Positions 17,318 to 25,437 of a DNA stretch of 64,000 bases are shown here, piece after piece. Origin of the DNA: Actinoplanes aureus. GTDB taxonomy: Bacteria; Actinomycetota; Actinomycetes; Mycobacteriales; Micromonosporaceae. Both the position numbers and the translations under genes were made by a program. Each line of letters starts with the position of its first letter. Positions within the stretch are counted from its first letter, which is position 1. The notes beneath the pieces were generated by a model. It searched no databases and was not told where the DNA came from. It saw nothing but the letters and a program-made list of their open reading frames with translations. The DNA is taken from contig NZ_JADQTO010000002.1 of NCBI RefSeq assembly GCF_015704865.1, forward strand, positions 186,001 through 250,000, given 5' to 3'.

Positions 17318-17773
17318 ATGTTCGTGGTCGAGTCACCGATCGGGCCACTCGGCGTCGCCGTCGAGGGCGACGTCGTGGTGGGCGTGCGTTTCGGCATGGG
17401 ACCCGGGCCGAGCGCCGACCATCCGGCGGTGGAGCAGTTGCGGGCCTACTTCGCCGGGGAGCTGACCGGCTTCACCGTGCCGTTCGAGTTGCGTGGCGGC
17501 TCGGAGTTCGAGCGGGCCGTGTGGGGTGAGATCGCCGCGATTCCCTATGGGGAGATGATCACCTATGGGGCGATCGCGACCGCGCTGGGCGATCCCGGGG
17601 CGGCGCGGGCCGTCGGCACGGCGTGCAACCACAACCCGATCCCGGTGATCGTGCCGTGTCATCGGGTGGTCGGCGCGGGCGGCAAGATGGTCGGCTTCGG
17701 GGGTGGGCTGGAGCGCAAACGGAAACTGCTGGAGCTGGAGGCCCGAGTGGCGTTGACCCGAGCCTGGGGTTGA
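17318..17773 (+). CDS. ogt: Methylated-DNA--protein-cysteine methyltransferase
   Basis: A 151-residue suicide repair enzyme that removes O6-methylguanine damage. The active-site motif IPVIVPCHRVV (about residue 120), the helix-turn-helix segment IPYGEMITYGAIA and the GFGGGLERKRKLLELE tail are complete. ATG 17318 gives the usual family length; an in-frame GTG at 17300 is an alternative and the longest frame (17213) overlaps the divergent sigma gene and is unlikely. A strong hairpin terminator follows 40 bp after the stop. Confidence 0.95.
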   Translation: MFVVESPIGPLGVAVEGDVVVGVRFGMGPGPSADHPAVEQLRAYFAGELTGFTVPFELRGGSEFERAVWGEIAAIPYGEMITYGAIATALGDPGAARAVGTACNHNPIPVIVPCHRVVGAGGKMVGFGGGLERKRKLLELEARVALTRAWG

Positions 17774-17812
17774 ATTGTGTGAGTGCTCCGTGCGTACCGG
17801 TGCGGGGTTGCG

Positions 17813-17847
17813 AAACAGGCCGGCCCATCAGGTGGGCCGGCCTGTTT
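17813..17847. terminator. Bidirectional terminator between ogt and the peptidoglycan-binding protein
   Basis: A perfect 15-bp stem, AAACAGGCCGGCCCA (17813-17827) against its complement (17833-17847), with a 5-nt loop. It ends in TTT on the plus strand and also in UUU on the minus strand, so it can serve both convergent genes. Confidence 0.88.
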
Positions 17848-17865
17848 ATTCGGGTTACTCGGGCG

Positions 17866-18366
17866 TCAGCCGTCGAGACGCTTCAGCGTGCTGAAACTCT
17901 GGCCCGTGGCGTGGTATCCGAGGCAGCTGGTGGAGTTCGTGTTGGCGGCCGAACCCTGGATCCACTTCATGGCCATGAGGGTCTGCGGGCCGAAGATTCC
18001 GTCGACACCGACGCCGATCCGGTCCTGCACGGTCCGCACCGCGGACTGGGTGCCCGGGCCGAAGTTGCCGTCGATAGAGATGCTGATGCCGTAGCAGCGA
18101 ACGATCGTGAGCTGCAGTCCAGTGACCGCAGCGTTGATGTTGCCGCGACGCAGCTCGCAATCGGCGAGGAAGCGGCTGTTGGGCTGCGTGCCGGCGGGCC
18201 GCGGAACGAAGTTGATGTAGGTTCCGGTGGGGATGCTCTTCATCTGCCAGGACTGGGTGCAGACGGGATCCGCCGCAGCGGCGGGACTGGCCGGTGCCAC
18301 CGCCACAGCCGTGAATGCGGCGATAGCCGCGGCGGCGACGGACAGCTTCTTAACCAGCGATTTCAA
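17866..18366 (-). CDS. Secreted peptidoglycan-binding domain protein
   Basis: A 166-residue exported protein. TTG 18366 was chosen because GGGGAGAG lies at correct spacing and it places a clean Sec signal peptide at the N-terminus (KSLVKK, hydrophobic stretch, cleavage near PAAAA, about residue 32). The mature part has CTQSWQM at its start and a C-terminal peptidoglycan_binding_1 repeat (SIDGNFGPGTQSAVRTVQDRIGVGVDGIFGPQT). Four cysteines suggest disulfides. It lacks a catalytic domain, so it is a wall-binding protein of unknown role. Confidence 0.8.
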   Translation of the reverse strand: MKSLVKKLSVAAAAIAAFTAVAVAPASPAAAADPVCTQSWQMKSIPTGTYINFVPRPAGTQPNSRFLADCELRRGNINAAVTGLQLTIVRCYGISISIDGNFGPGTQSAVRTVQDRIGVGVDGIFGPQTLMAMKWIQGSAANTNSTSCLGYHATGQSFSTLKRLDG

Positions 18367-18499
18367 GTCAGTCTCTCCCCGATAGGAAATTTCGTAGATT
18401 GTGCACGTCCCGGGAGTGCACGATGCTACGGCCATGATCGTCTACGGTCAATGAACGGGCGATTGCTTCGGCGGCAAGATGCGGGGACGAAGCGGGGAC

Positions 18500-18539
18500 A
18501 ACAAAACGGCCGGCCCCAGCTGGGGCCGGCCGTTTTGTT
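18500..18539. terminator. Terminator after ino1 (20-bp perfect palindrome)
   Basis: A 40-bp perfect inverted repeat with A-rich left and T-rich right ends and a GC-rich centre (CCGGCCCCAG/CTGGGGCCGG). It lies 13 bp beyond the ino1 stop and acts on the minus strand. The absence of an unpaired loop in the DNA means the apex must open to form a stem-loop in RNA. Confidence 0.88.
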
Positions 18540-18552
18540 GTTACGGAATAGG

Positions 18553-19632
18553 TCAGCGCTCGATGTCACCCTTGATGAACGCCTCGACGGCCGCGTGGGC
18601 GTCGTGGTCGCTGTACTGCACCGGCGGGGACTTCATGAAGTAGGACGACGCCGAGAGGATCGGGCCGCCGATACCGCGGTCCTTCGCGATCTTCGCAGCG
18701 CGGACCGCGTCGATGATCACACCGGCCGAGTTCGGCGAGTCCCACACCTCGAGCTTGAGCTCGGCGTTCAGCGGGGTGTCACCGAAGGAGCGGCCCTCCA
18801 GGCGGATGTACGCCCACTTGCGGTCGTCCAGCCACGGCACGTGGTCCGACGGGCCGATGTGCACGTCGCTCTTGACCATCTCGTGCGGGATCTGGGAGGT
18901 CACCGACTGGGTCTTCGAGATCTTCTTGGAGACCAGGCGGTTGCGCTCCAGCATGTTCATGAAGTCCATGTTGCCGCCGAAGTTGAGCTGGTACGTGCGC
19001 AGCAGCTCGACGCCGCGGTCCTCGAAGAGCTTGGCGAGCGCGCGGTGCACGATCGTCGCGCCGACCTGGCTCTTGATGTCGTCACCGACGATCGGCAGAC
19101 CGGCGTCGGTGAACTTCTGCGCCCAGGCCGGGTCGGAGGCGATGAAGACCGGCAGAGCGTTCACGAACGCGCAGCCGGCGTCGATCGCGGCCTGGGCGTA
19201 GAACTTGTCGGCCTGCTCGGAGCCCACCGGGAGGTAGGAGACGACCACGTCGACCTCGGCGTCCCGCAGAGCCTGCACGACGTCGACGGCCTCGGCCGAC
19301 GACTCCTCGATGATCTCGCGGTAATAGGTACCGAGACCGTCGAAGGTCGGTCCACGCTGGACCGTGACGCCGCTCGGCGGCACGTCGGTCAGCTTGATGG
19401 TGTTGTTCTCGCTGGCGACGATCGCTTCGCTCAGGTCCATGCCGACCTTCTTGGCGTCCACATCGAACGCCGCGACGAACTTCACGTCGGATACGTGGTA
19501 GTCGCCGAAGGTCACGTGCATGAGACCCGGGACGCGGTCGTTGGGGTCGGCGTTCTTGTAGTACTCCACGCCCTGCACGAGGGACGAGGCGCAGTTACCC
19601 ACACCGACGATGGCGACGCGGACGGAGCCCAT
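18553..19632 (-). CDS. ino1: Inositol-3-phosphate synthase
   Basis: A 359-residue NAD-dependent myo-inositol-1-phosphate synthase that converts glucose-6-phosphate, feeding mycothiol and phosphatidylinositol synthesis. It shows the N-terminal nucleotide-binding motif [16 protein letters not shown], the [18 protein letters not shown] segment, and the C-terminal catalytic region [14 protein letters not shown]...KSISKTQSV-like (here KKISKTQSV). ATG 19632 has AAGGAGG 8 nt upstream; upstream in-frame starts overlap the padR stop. It lies just downstream of padR, as in Mycobacterium Rv0046c/Rv0047c, so PadR probably controls it. Confidence 0.95.
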   Translation of the reverse strand: MGSVRVAIVGVGNCASSLVQGVEYYKNADPNDRVPGLMHVTFGDYHVSDVKFVAAFDVDAKKVGMDLSEAIVASENNTIKLTDVPPSGVTVQRGPTFDGLGTYYREIIEESSAEAVDVVQALRDAEVDVVVSYLPVGSEQADKFYAQAAIDAGCAFVNALPVFIASDPAWAQKFTDAGLPIVGDDIKSQVGATIVHRALAKLFEDRGVELLRTYQLNFGGNMDFMNMLERNRLVSKKISKTQSVTSQIPHEMVKSDVHIGPSDHVPWLDDRKWAYIRLEGRSFGDTPLNAELKLEVWDSPNSAGVIIDAVRAAKIAKDRGIGGPILSASSYFMKSPPVQYSDHDAHAAVEAFIKGDIER

Positions 19633-19655
19633 CGCGTTTGCCTCCTTGTTGTTCA

Positions 19656-20261
19656 TCACGGCCGGTCCGATTGCGGACGCGGTGGTTCAGGGGTGATTTC
19701 CGCGCGATTGCGGAAAGCGGGGGTACGACCTGAGCGTTCGTTGGTGATCAGCTCCTCGAGCCAGCGGACCTCGCGCTCGCAGGCGTCGAGACCGTGTCGC
19801 TGGAGCTCAAGGGTGTAGGCGTCGAGGCGATCGGCGGCCCGGGACAGCACCTCACGCAGGCCCTCACGGCGTTCCTCGACCCGGCGCCGCCGCCCCTCCA
19901 GAATGCGGAGGCGGGTGGCCCGGTCGGTGCGGGAGAAGAAGGTGAAGTGCACGCCGAAGCCGGCGTCGTCATACGTCTCCGGGCCGGTCTGGGTGAGGAG
20001 GTCGGCGAACCGCTCCTTGCCCTCCGCCGTGATCTTGTAGACAACCCGGCCCCGTTTGCTGGTCATCGGGGGAATGATGTCGTTGCTGGTCTCGGCCTCG
20101 CTGATCCAACCGGCCAGCTTCAGCCGCTTCAACGTCGGGTAGAGAGTCCCGTAGCTGATCGCGGCGCGCAGGGTGCCGAGTTTGGTGGCCAGCTCCTTAC
20201 GGAGTTCGTACCCGTGCATCGGAGCCTCCTGAAGGAGGCCGAGGATCGCCAGTTCCAGCAC
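19656..20261 (-). CDS. PadR-family transcriptional regulator
   Basis: A 201-residue PadR regulator: a winged helix at the N-terminus ([55 protein letters not shown]) and a long C-terminal coiled-coil dimerisation domain (about 110-180). GTG 20261 follows AGAGGAGGG. A perfect inverted repeat of PadR type sits 27 bp upstream, which indicates autoregulation. ino1 lies 23 bp downstream in the same direction and is likely part of the regulon. Confidence 0.92.
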   Translation of the reverse strand: MLELAILGLLQEAPMHGYELRKELATKLGTLRAAISYGTLYPTLKRLKLAGWISEAETSNDIIPPMTSKRGRVVYKITAEGKERFADLLTQTGPETYDDAGFGVHFTFFSRTDRATRLRILEGRRRRVEERREGLREVLSRAADRLDAYTLELQRHGLDACEREVRWLEELITNERSGRTPAFRNRAEITPEPPRPQSDRP

Positions 20262-20287
20262 CGGCCCTCCTCTGCTGAACGCTGTCC

Positions 20288-20310
20288 CGATGTATCGGCT
20301 CGATACATCG
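20288..20310. promoter_or_regulatory. PadR operator
   Basis: CGATGTATCG-GCT-CGATACATCG is a perfect 10-bp inverted repeat with a 3-bp spacer. It contains the ATGTAT/ATACAT half-sites typical of PadR operators. It lies between the divergent padR and DUF5318 genes and could control both directions. Confidence 0.88.
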
Positions 20311-20422
20311 CAACCGTAGATCGGCACCCGCGAACGCGCAACTCGGACATGCTCCGAAGTCGCCACGCCACGCTCCGTGATGACTGTCGCCGGGTTCGCG
20401 GTGACCGCGTACGCTTCTCGCC

Positions 20423-20857
20423 ATGCGCACGCAGCGGCAGGTCGTCGACTACTCGCTACAGAGGCGGGCAGTGTTGCGTGACGTGCGGAAAGGCACTATC
20501 GGCACGCTTGAGGTGTGCGACGCGTCTCCTTACTTGAGAAACGCGGCGACGTACCACGGCGAGCCGACCGACGAGCGTTGTCCGATCTGCCGCCGGGACA
20601 ACCTGACGCTGGTGCATTACGTGTACGGCGAGGAGCTGAAACAGTCCGCCGGGCAGGCCCGCAAACTGGCCGAGCTACCGGTGCTGGCGATGACGCTCCG
20701 TGAGTTTCAGGTTTTCGTGGTGGAGGTCTGCCGCTCCTGCGCGTGGAACCACCTGATCGAACGCTACGTACTCGGCCGCGACGGCCTCTCCGCCGACGAT
20801 CCCTCGATCAGCGAGGCGATGGGTCTGGTGTCACACCGCGGGGAGGGGCGCCGATGA
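20423..20857 (+). CDS. DUF5318 zinc-ribbon-like protein
   Basis: A 144-residue protein of the actinobacterial DUF5318 family (M. tuberculosis Rv0049 type). The two cysteine pairs CPIC (about residue 53) and CRSC (about residue 104) look like a zinc ribbon. The N-terminal QRRAVLRDVRKGTI segment is basic. It is encoded directly before the PBP gene throughout actinobacteria, so a link to cell-wall synthesis or division is suspected but not shown. Its promoter region contains the PadR operator. Confidence 0.85.
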   Translation: MRTQRQVVDYSLQRRAVLRDVRKGTIGTLEVCDASPYLRNAATYHGEPTDERCPICRRDNLTLVHYVYGEELKQSAGQARKLAELPVLAMTLREFQVFVVEVCRSCAWNHLIERYVLGRDGLSADDPSISEAMGLVSHRGEGRR

Positions 20858-21051
20858 ACCGGTTCGAGATCGCTAACGTGTACAAGATTGCGACCGATGA
20901 GGGCAGCCAGTGCCCATATTGGTCATTTCGGTCATTTGACAAGACGGCTGCATGGAACGCAGCCGAAAACGCCCGCTCGTGGCGCAGTGCCGGGATGGCC
21001 CATCCGGGCTGGTCGGCCGCGCCCCCGCGACCGGTAGGTGTGAAGAAATGA
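20854..21051 (+). CDS. Possible 65-residue small protein between DUF5318 and ponA
   Basis: The frame begins MNRFEIANVYKIATDEG and ends GVKK. Its ATG overlaps the DUF5318 stop (ATGA, 20854-20857) and its TGA overlaps the ponA ATG (ATGA, 21048-21051), with GGGGAGGGG upstream. This double coupling argues for translation. Against it, third-position GC is only about 60 percent, well below neighbours, and the middle contains the repeat GGTCATTT (20921 and 20930) that looks more like promoter DNA. No known domain. Confidence 0.4.
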   Translation: MNRFEIANVYKIATDEGSQCPYWSFRSFDKTAAWNAAENARSWRSAGMAHPGWSAAPPRPVGVKK

Positions 21052-23714
21052 ACGCGTACGGCGATTCGCAGTCAGCACGAGCCCGGGTCCGAGTGCCCGG
21101 GCCGTCCGCTGCTTCCACGCCTGACGACGAGCCAAACCTGGGCCGGCCCGCCCCGGACGCCTATCGGCGTTCCGCCGGTGCCGCCTCGGTGGCCGGGTCA
21201 GGGCGTGCGTCGGTGGGCGGCGCTTCAGCCGGCCGGGCATCCGTCGGAGCAGCCCCGGTCGGGGCCGCATCGGCGGGGCGCGCCTCGGTGGGAGCCTCAG
21301 CCTCGGTTTCTCCGGCCGGCGGGCGGGCCTCAGTGGCACGTGCCGCTGTCCGGCCGGTTCCGCCAGGAGGTGGCGGGCCCGGCGGTCCAGGCGGTCCGGG
21401 TGGCCCCGGTGGTCCCGGCGGCCTGGGTGGCGGCAAGGGCGGCCGGAGCAAGGCTGACAAGAAGTACCGTCGCGCCAACATCCTCACCGCCGCGGCCGCG
21501 GTCGTGGTGATCATGCTGGGTGTCGGGATCGTCGGCGGCACCTACTTCTTCGATGACGTCGATCTGCCCACGCCACAGGCGGAAGAGCAGATGAACGTCA
21601 TCAAGAACGCCTCGAACCAGATCCTGGCGCGGGAGGGGGAGCCGCGTATCAACATCCCCTACCAGAAACTCAGCAAGACGCTCCAGTACGCCGTTGCCGC
21701 GGCTGAGGACAAGAACTTCTACAAGCACAGCGGCATCGACATGAAGGGCATCGCCCGCGCCGCGTGGAACAACTTCACCGGCGGCGACAAGCAGGGTGCC
21801 TCCACGATCACCCAGCAGTACGCCCGGCACGTCGCCGAGCTGAAGGACATCAGCTACAGCCGCAAGCTGCGTGAGGCTGTGATCGCCCGCAAGCTGGAGT
21901 CGAAGTACAGCAAAGACGAGATCATGGGTCTCTACCTGAACTTCATCGATCTCGGCCAGGGCCGGCTCGGCGTCGAGGCCGCCGCAAACGGCTACTTCAA
22001 CAAGTCGGCGATCCAGGGCGGCAACGGCAAGATCAAGGAGCTCACCGTCTACGAGGCAGCGGTGATCGCCTCGATCATCAAGCAGCCGTACGCGACGAGC
22101 GGGCACCAGGGTTACGACCCCACCGTGAACCCGACGGACGCCAAGCAGCGGTGGGAGTACACGCTCAGCAACATGCTGGAGATGGGCTGGATCACCCAGG
22201 ACCAGTACGACAAGCGTGCGTACCCCGCGCCGGTCAAGCCGTCGGCGACGAAGTGCAAGACCTGCGCCGACGGCAAGCCGGTCGGCATGATCATGCGGCA
22301 CGTCACCTACGAGCTGAAGCAGATGGGTGTCACCGAGGCGGACGTCCGCAAGGGTGGCCTCGAGATCGTCACCACGATCAACCCCAAGGTGCAGAAGGCC
22401 GCCGAGGCGGCCGGCTCGCGTAAGAGCGCGACCTCGCCGATGAAGAACAAGCCGAAGACGTACCAGGCCGCGGTGATCGGTATCGACCCGAAGACCGGCG
22501 AGGTGCTCGGCTACTACGGCGGTGACGACCCCGAGGGCACCGACTACGGCGGCTACATGTCGGGTGACGGCAAGGGCATCGTGGAGTGGGGCGGTCAGTC
22601 GCCGGGCTCGACGTTCAAGATCTACACCCTGATGGCCGGCCTCCAGCGGGACCTCTCTTTCAAGTCCATCTGGAACGGCAAGCTGAAGCCGGAGGGCCGC
22701 GGCGAAATCAGCAACGCGGGCCAGGAGAGCAGCGAAGTTTGTAGCGGCAAGATCGAGGGTTGTGAACTCGAGCGGGCGACGATCAAGTCGTACAACTTCC
22801 CGTTCTACTGGATCGCCGACACCATCGGACACGAGAAGGTCATCGAGGCCGCCAAGGTCGCGGGTGTCGAGCACATGTGGACCAACGGGTCGAAGAAGTA
22901 CCCGTCCGGCAAGATGATCGACCTTACCTCGACCAAGGAATCCACCTGGAAGTCCGAGTTCTCGAACGAGGTCGCCTTCGGGCAGTTCCGGGTCCTGCCG
23001 CTCGAGCACGCGGCGGGCGTGGCCACCATCCTCAACGGCGGCGTCCGGCACAACGCACACTTCATCAAGACCGTGAAGCGGCTCGACCCGAACACCGGCA
23101 AGTACGTCGCCTGGAAGACCGCGAAGGTCGCCGGCAAGGAGGTCTACCCGCGGGCCCAGACCACCGACCTGCTCGGTGTGATGGGAAAGATCCCCGGCGA
23201 CCAGGGCAACACCCTGCAAAACGGCCGCCCGGCCGTCTCCAAGAGTGGTACCTGGGAGTTCGGCAAGGGCAACGGTGATACCTGGTACGTCGGCGGCATT
23301 CCGCAGCTCGCGGCGACCGTCTGGGTCGGTGGGGCGAAGAACAAGGTCCAGCTCAAGGACGGCGGCGGGGACATGTTCGGCTCCGGCACGCCGGCCGACA
23401 TCTGGAAAGAGTTCCTCAACACCGTGACCGAGGAGCTCGACTGGGAAGTGGAGCGGTTCCCGGACCGGATCCCAGGCGGCAGCCCTGAGGCCATGGGCAA
23501 CGGCATCAAGCAGGTCGAAGAGCCGAAGAAGGATCCTGTGCTGGACGCCCTGTGCCAGAACGCTCCGCAGCTGGCGGTCTGCCAGGAGCAGACGGGCAAC
23601 GGTGGCGTTGACAACAACGGCGGTGGCAACAACAACGGCGGTGGCAACAACAACGGCGGTGGCAACAACAACGGTGGCGGCAACAACGGCGGCGGAGACG
23701 ACGACGGAGATTGA
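21048..23714 (+). CDS. ponA: Bifunctional penicillin-binding protein (class A PBP)
   Basis: An 888-residue class A PBP. Residues 1-140 are cytoplasmic, disordered, with RASVGxA repeats and a collagen-like GGPGGPGGPGG run. One membrane helix follows (about 146-170). The glycosyltransferase (GT51) domain shows AAAEDKNFYKHSGID, GASTITQQYARH and RKLREAVIARKLE; the transpeptidase domain shows the serine motif SPGSTFK, the second motif SYN, and KSG in place of the usual KTG. The C-terminus is an Asn/Gly repeat tail ending in acidic residues. It polymerises and cross-links peptidoglycan outside the membrane. Upstream DUF5318 and downstream GT87 match the Rv0049-Rv0051 order. ATG 21048 is coupled to the preceding frame. 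Confidence 0.95.
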   Translation: MNAYGDSQSARARVRVPGPSAASTPDDEPNLGRPAPDAYRRSAGAASVAGSGRASVGGASAGRASVGAAPVGAASAGRASVGASASVSPAGGRASVARAAVRPVPPGGGGPGGPGGPGGPGGPGGLGGGKGGRSKADKKYRRANILTAAAAVVVIMLGVGIVGGTYFFDDVDLPTPQAEEQMNVIKNASNQILAREGEPRINIPYQKLSKTLQYAVAAAEDKNFYKHSGIDMKGIARAAWNNFTGGDKQGASTITQQYARHVAELKDISYSRKLREAVIARKLESKYSKDEIMGLYLNFIDLGQGRLGVEAAANGYFNKSAIQGGNGKIKELTVYEAAVIASIIKQPYATSGHQGYDPTVNPTDAKQRWEYTLSNMLEMGWITQDQYDKRAYPAPVKPSATKCKTCADGKPVGMIMRHVTYELKQMGVTEADVRKGGLEIVTTINPKVQKAAEAAGSRKSATSPMKNKPKTYQAAVIGIDPKTGEVLGYYGGDDPEGTDYGGYMSGDGKGIVEWGGQSPGSTFKIYTLMAGLQRDLSFKSIWNGKLKPEGRGEISNAGQESSEVCSGKIEGCELERATIKSYNFPFYWIADTIGHEKVIEAAKVAGVEHMWTNGSKKYPSGKMIDLTSTKESTWKSEFSNEVAFGQFRVLPLEHAAGVATILNGGVRHNAHFIKTVKRLDPNTGKYVAWKTAKVAGKEVYPRAQTTDLLGVMGKIPGDQGNTLQNGRPAVSKSGTWEFGKGNGDTWYVGGIPQLAATVWVGGAKNKVQLKDGGGDMFGSGTPADIWKEFLNTVTEELDWEVERFPDRIPGGSPEAMGNGIKQVEEPKKDPVLDALCQNAPQLAVCQEQTGNGGVDNNGGGNNNGGGNNNGGGNNNGGGNNGGGDDDGD
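23600..23700 (+). repeat. In-frame repeats coding the Asn/Gly tail of the PBP
   Basis: An 18-bp unit AACAACGGCGGTGGCAAC is repeated about four to five times and codes N-N-G-G-G-N. Such a hydrophilic tail may span or associate with the wall; copy number is likely variable between strains. Confidence 0.85.
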
Positions 23715-23733
23715 CGCCCGGTAAACCGTGACG

Positions 23734-23768
23734 ACGGCGCTCACCTCATCCGGGGTGGGCGCCGTTTT
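23734..23768 (+). terminator. Rho-independent terminator after ponA
   Basis: A 12-bp stem (23734-23745 with 23754-23765, one G-T pair) with an 8-nt loop and a TTTT tail. It lies 20 bp after the PBP stop codon. Confidence 0.85.
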
Positions 23769-23848
23769 CATGCACTGTCCTGTGAAGATCGGTGTGGCAC
23801 AGCGGTCGGTCCCCGCTTGGACCGCCGGATGCGGCATGATGCCAAGTC

Positions 23849-25366
23849 ATGAGCACGCAACCGTCCACCGACCGGCCCGAAGTCTCGAAGGCGACTTCGG
23901 ACGGTTTCGTGCGGGGACTGTCCCAGTTCATCGGCGGGCCGCTCGGCTCGCACGCCGTGCCGCCGGAGACGCGACCCGGCCGGTTCTGGACCGCGCCGCG
24001 GATCGTGCTGGCGTTGACCTGCCTGGTCCTGGCGTTCTCCTGGGTGCAGAAGTCGCCCTGCATGGACGGGAACTGGCAGAAGAACAGCCAGTACACCCGG
24101 TACTGCTACACCGACGTGCTGGCGCTCTACTTCGCCGAAGGCATCAACGAGGGCAAGGTGCCCTACGTCGACCACCCGGTCGAGTATCCGGTGGTCACCG
24201 GCTACTTCATGGGCGCGCTCGGGCTGCCGGTGCACTCGTACGGGGAGAGCCACCCGGACATCAACCAGGGCACCTGGTTCTACAACGCCAACGCCCTGGT
24301 GCTCTCGCTCTTCGCGGTCGCCACCGTCGCGGTCCTCCTCGCCCTGAGGCGCCGCCGGCCCTGGGACGCGGCGATCTTCGCGGTCTCACCGATCCTGCTG
24401 TTCTCCGCCACGGTCAACTGGGACCTGCTGGCGATCGGCCTGGCGGCGATCGGCCTCTACCTCTGGGTCAAGCGAAAGCCGGTGTGGGCCGGCGTCTTCC
24501 TCGGCCTGGGCGCCGCGGCGAAACTCTGGCCGATCTTCATCCTCGGCCCGATCCTGATTCTCGCCCTGCGGACCGGAAAGCTGCGGCCGTGGGTGAGTTC
24601 GTTCGTGGCCGCCGCCGTCACCTGGGCCGTGGTGAACTTTCCGGTCTTCTACTGGTACCACGAGAGCTGGCTGCGGTTCTTCCGGCTCAACTCGGAGCGA
24701 CCGATCGACTGGGGCACGTTCTGGTACATCGGGCGCTACTTCGACGGAAAGTGGAACACCGGCGTCGACGGTGACCAGGGACCGTTCCAGTGGCTGAGCA
24801 ACAACATCCCGACGCTCAACTACGTGTCGTACGCCTTGTTCGGTCTCTCCTGCCTGGCCATCCTGCTCCTCGGCCTGCTCGCGCCGCGCCGCCCCCGCCT
24901 CGCCCAGCTGGCCTTCCTGGTCGTCGCCGCGTTCCTGCTCTTCAGCAAGGTGTGGTCGCAGCAGTACGTGCTCTGGCTGCTGCCGCTGATCGTCCTGGCC
25001 CGGCCGAAGTGGGGCGCGATCATCGCGTGGAGCATCGCCGAGGTCGGCTACCTCGCGGCCTTCTACGCCGAGCTGATCGGCGCGGGCGGTAAGACGGTCA
25101 TCCCGGAGGGCACCTTCGTGCTGGCCTCGACCGCTCGATTCGTCACCGTCGCCGTGCTGTGCGGGCTGGTGGTGCGCGAGATCTGGCGGCCTGAGTTGGA
25201 CGTGGTCCGGCAGTCCTACGACGGGGCCGACCCCGACGCCGGACCTCTCGACGGCCCGGACGTCAGATGGATCAGCGGATTCCGCCGCACCTTCGGCCTG
25301 GGACGGTCGAAGGAGGCCCTGGACGCCGCGCCGGCGGCGTCCGAATCCGCTGCGCTCAAGGTCTGA
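23849..25366 (+). CDS. GT87-family membrane glycosyltransferase (DUF2029)
   Basis: A 505-residue GT-C type membrane protein with about ten hydrophobic segments. The first extracytoplasmic loop carries YVDHPVEYPVV (about residue 105), the position where GT87 mannosyltransferases have their acidic catalytic residue. AKLWPIFILGP and WSQQYVLWLLPLI are further family motifs. The likely donor is polyprenyl-phosphate-mannose, with a cell-envelope acceptor that cannot be named. It corresponds in position to M. tuberculosis Rv0051. Its 3' end overlaps the convergent gene by 11 bp. Confidence 0.82.
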   Translation: MSTQPSTDRPEVSKATSDGFVRGLSQFIGGPLGSHAVPPETRPGRFWTAPRIVLALTCLVLAFSWVQKSPCMDGNWQKNSQYTRYCYTDVLALYFAEGINEGKVPYVDHPVEYPVVTGYFMGALGLPVHSYGESHPDINQGTWFYNANALVLSLFAVATVAVLLALRRRRPWDAAIFAVSPILLFSATVNWDLLAIGLAAIGLYLWVKRKPVWAGVFLGLGAAAKLWPIFILGPILILALRTGKLRPWVSSFVAAAVTWAVVNFPVFYWYHESWLRFFRLNSERPIDWGTFWYIGRYFDGKWNTGVDGDQGPFQWLSNNIPTLNYVSYALFGLSCLAILLLGLLAPRRPRLAQLAFLVVAAFLLFSKVWSQQYVLWLLPLIVLARPKWGAIIAWSIAEVGYLAAFYAELIGAGGKTVIPEGTFVLASTARFVTVAVLCGLVVREIWRPELDVVRQSYDGADPDAGPLDGPDVRWISGFRRTFGLGRSKEALDAAPAASESAALKV

Positions 25367-25437
25367 CCGGCTCGCTGGAATCGAAGGAGATCCTGGGCGT
25401 CGTGCCGGCGGCGCCTGGATCCGCTGGGCTCAAGGTC
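25331..25437. repeat. Partial duplication of the GT87 gene 3' end
   Basis: A 33-bp segment at 25331-25363, coding the last residues of the GT87 protein, recurs at 25405-25437 with 4 mismatches (offset 74 bp). The copy is in another frame relative to the GT87 gene and lies inside the convergent membrane-protein gene. Confidence 0.75.

Noticed and set aside
17623..19818. 731-codon plus-strand frame opposite ino1
   Set aside because: Crosses two terminators and the secreted protein gene, and is a shadow of Ino1.
21330..23837. 835-codon frame antisense to ponA
   Set aside because: Shadow frame of the PBP gene. Long antisense frames are common in such GC-rich DNA; the sequence has no domain and follows codon positions of the real gene.
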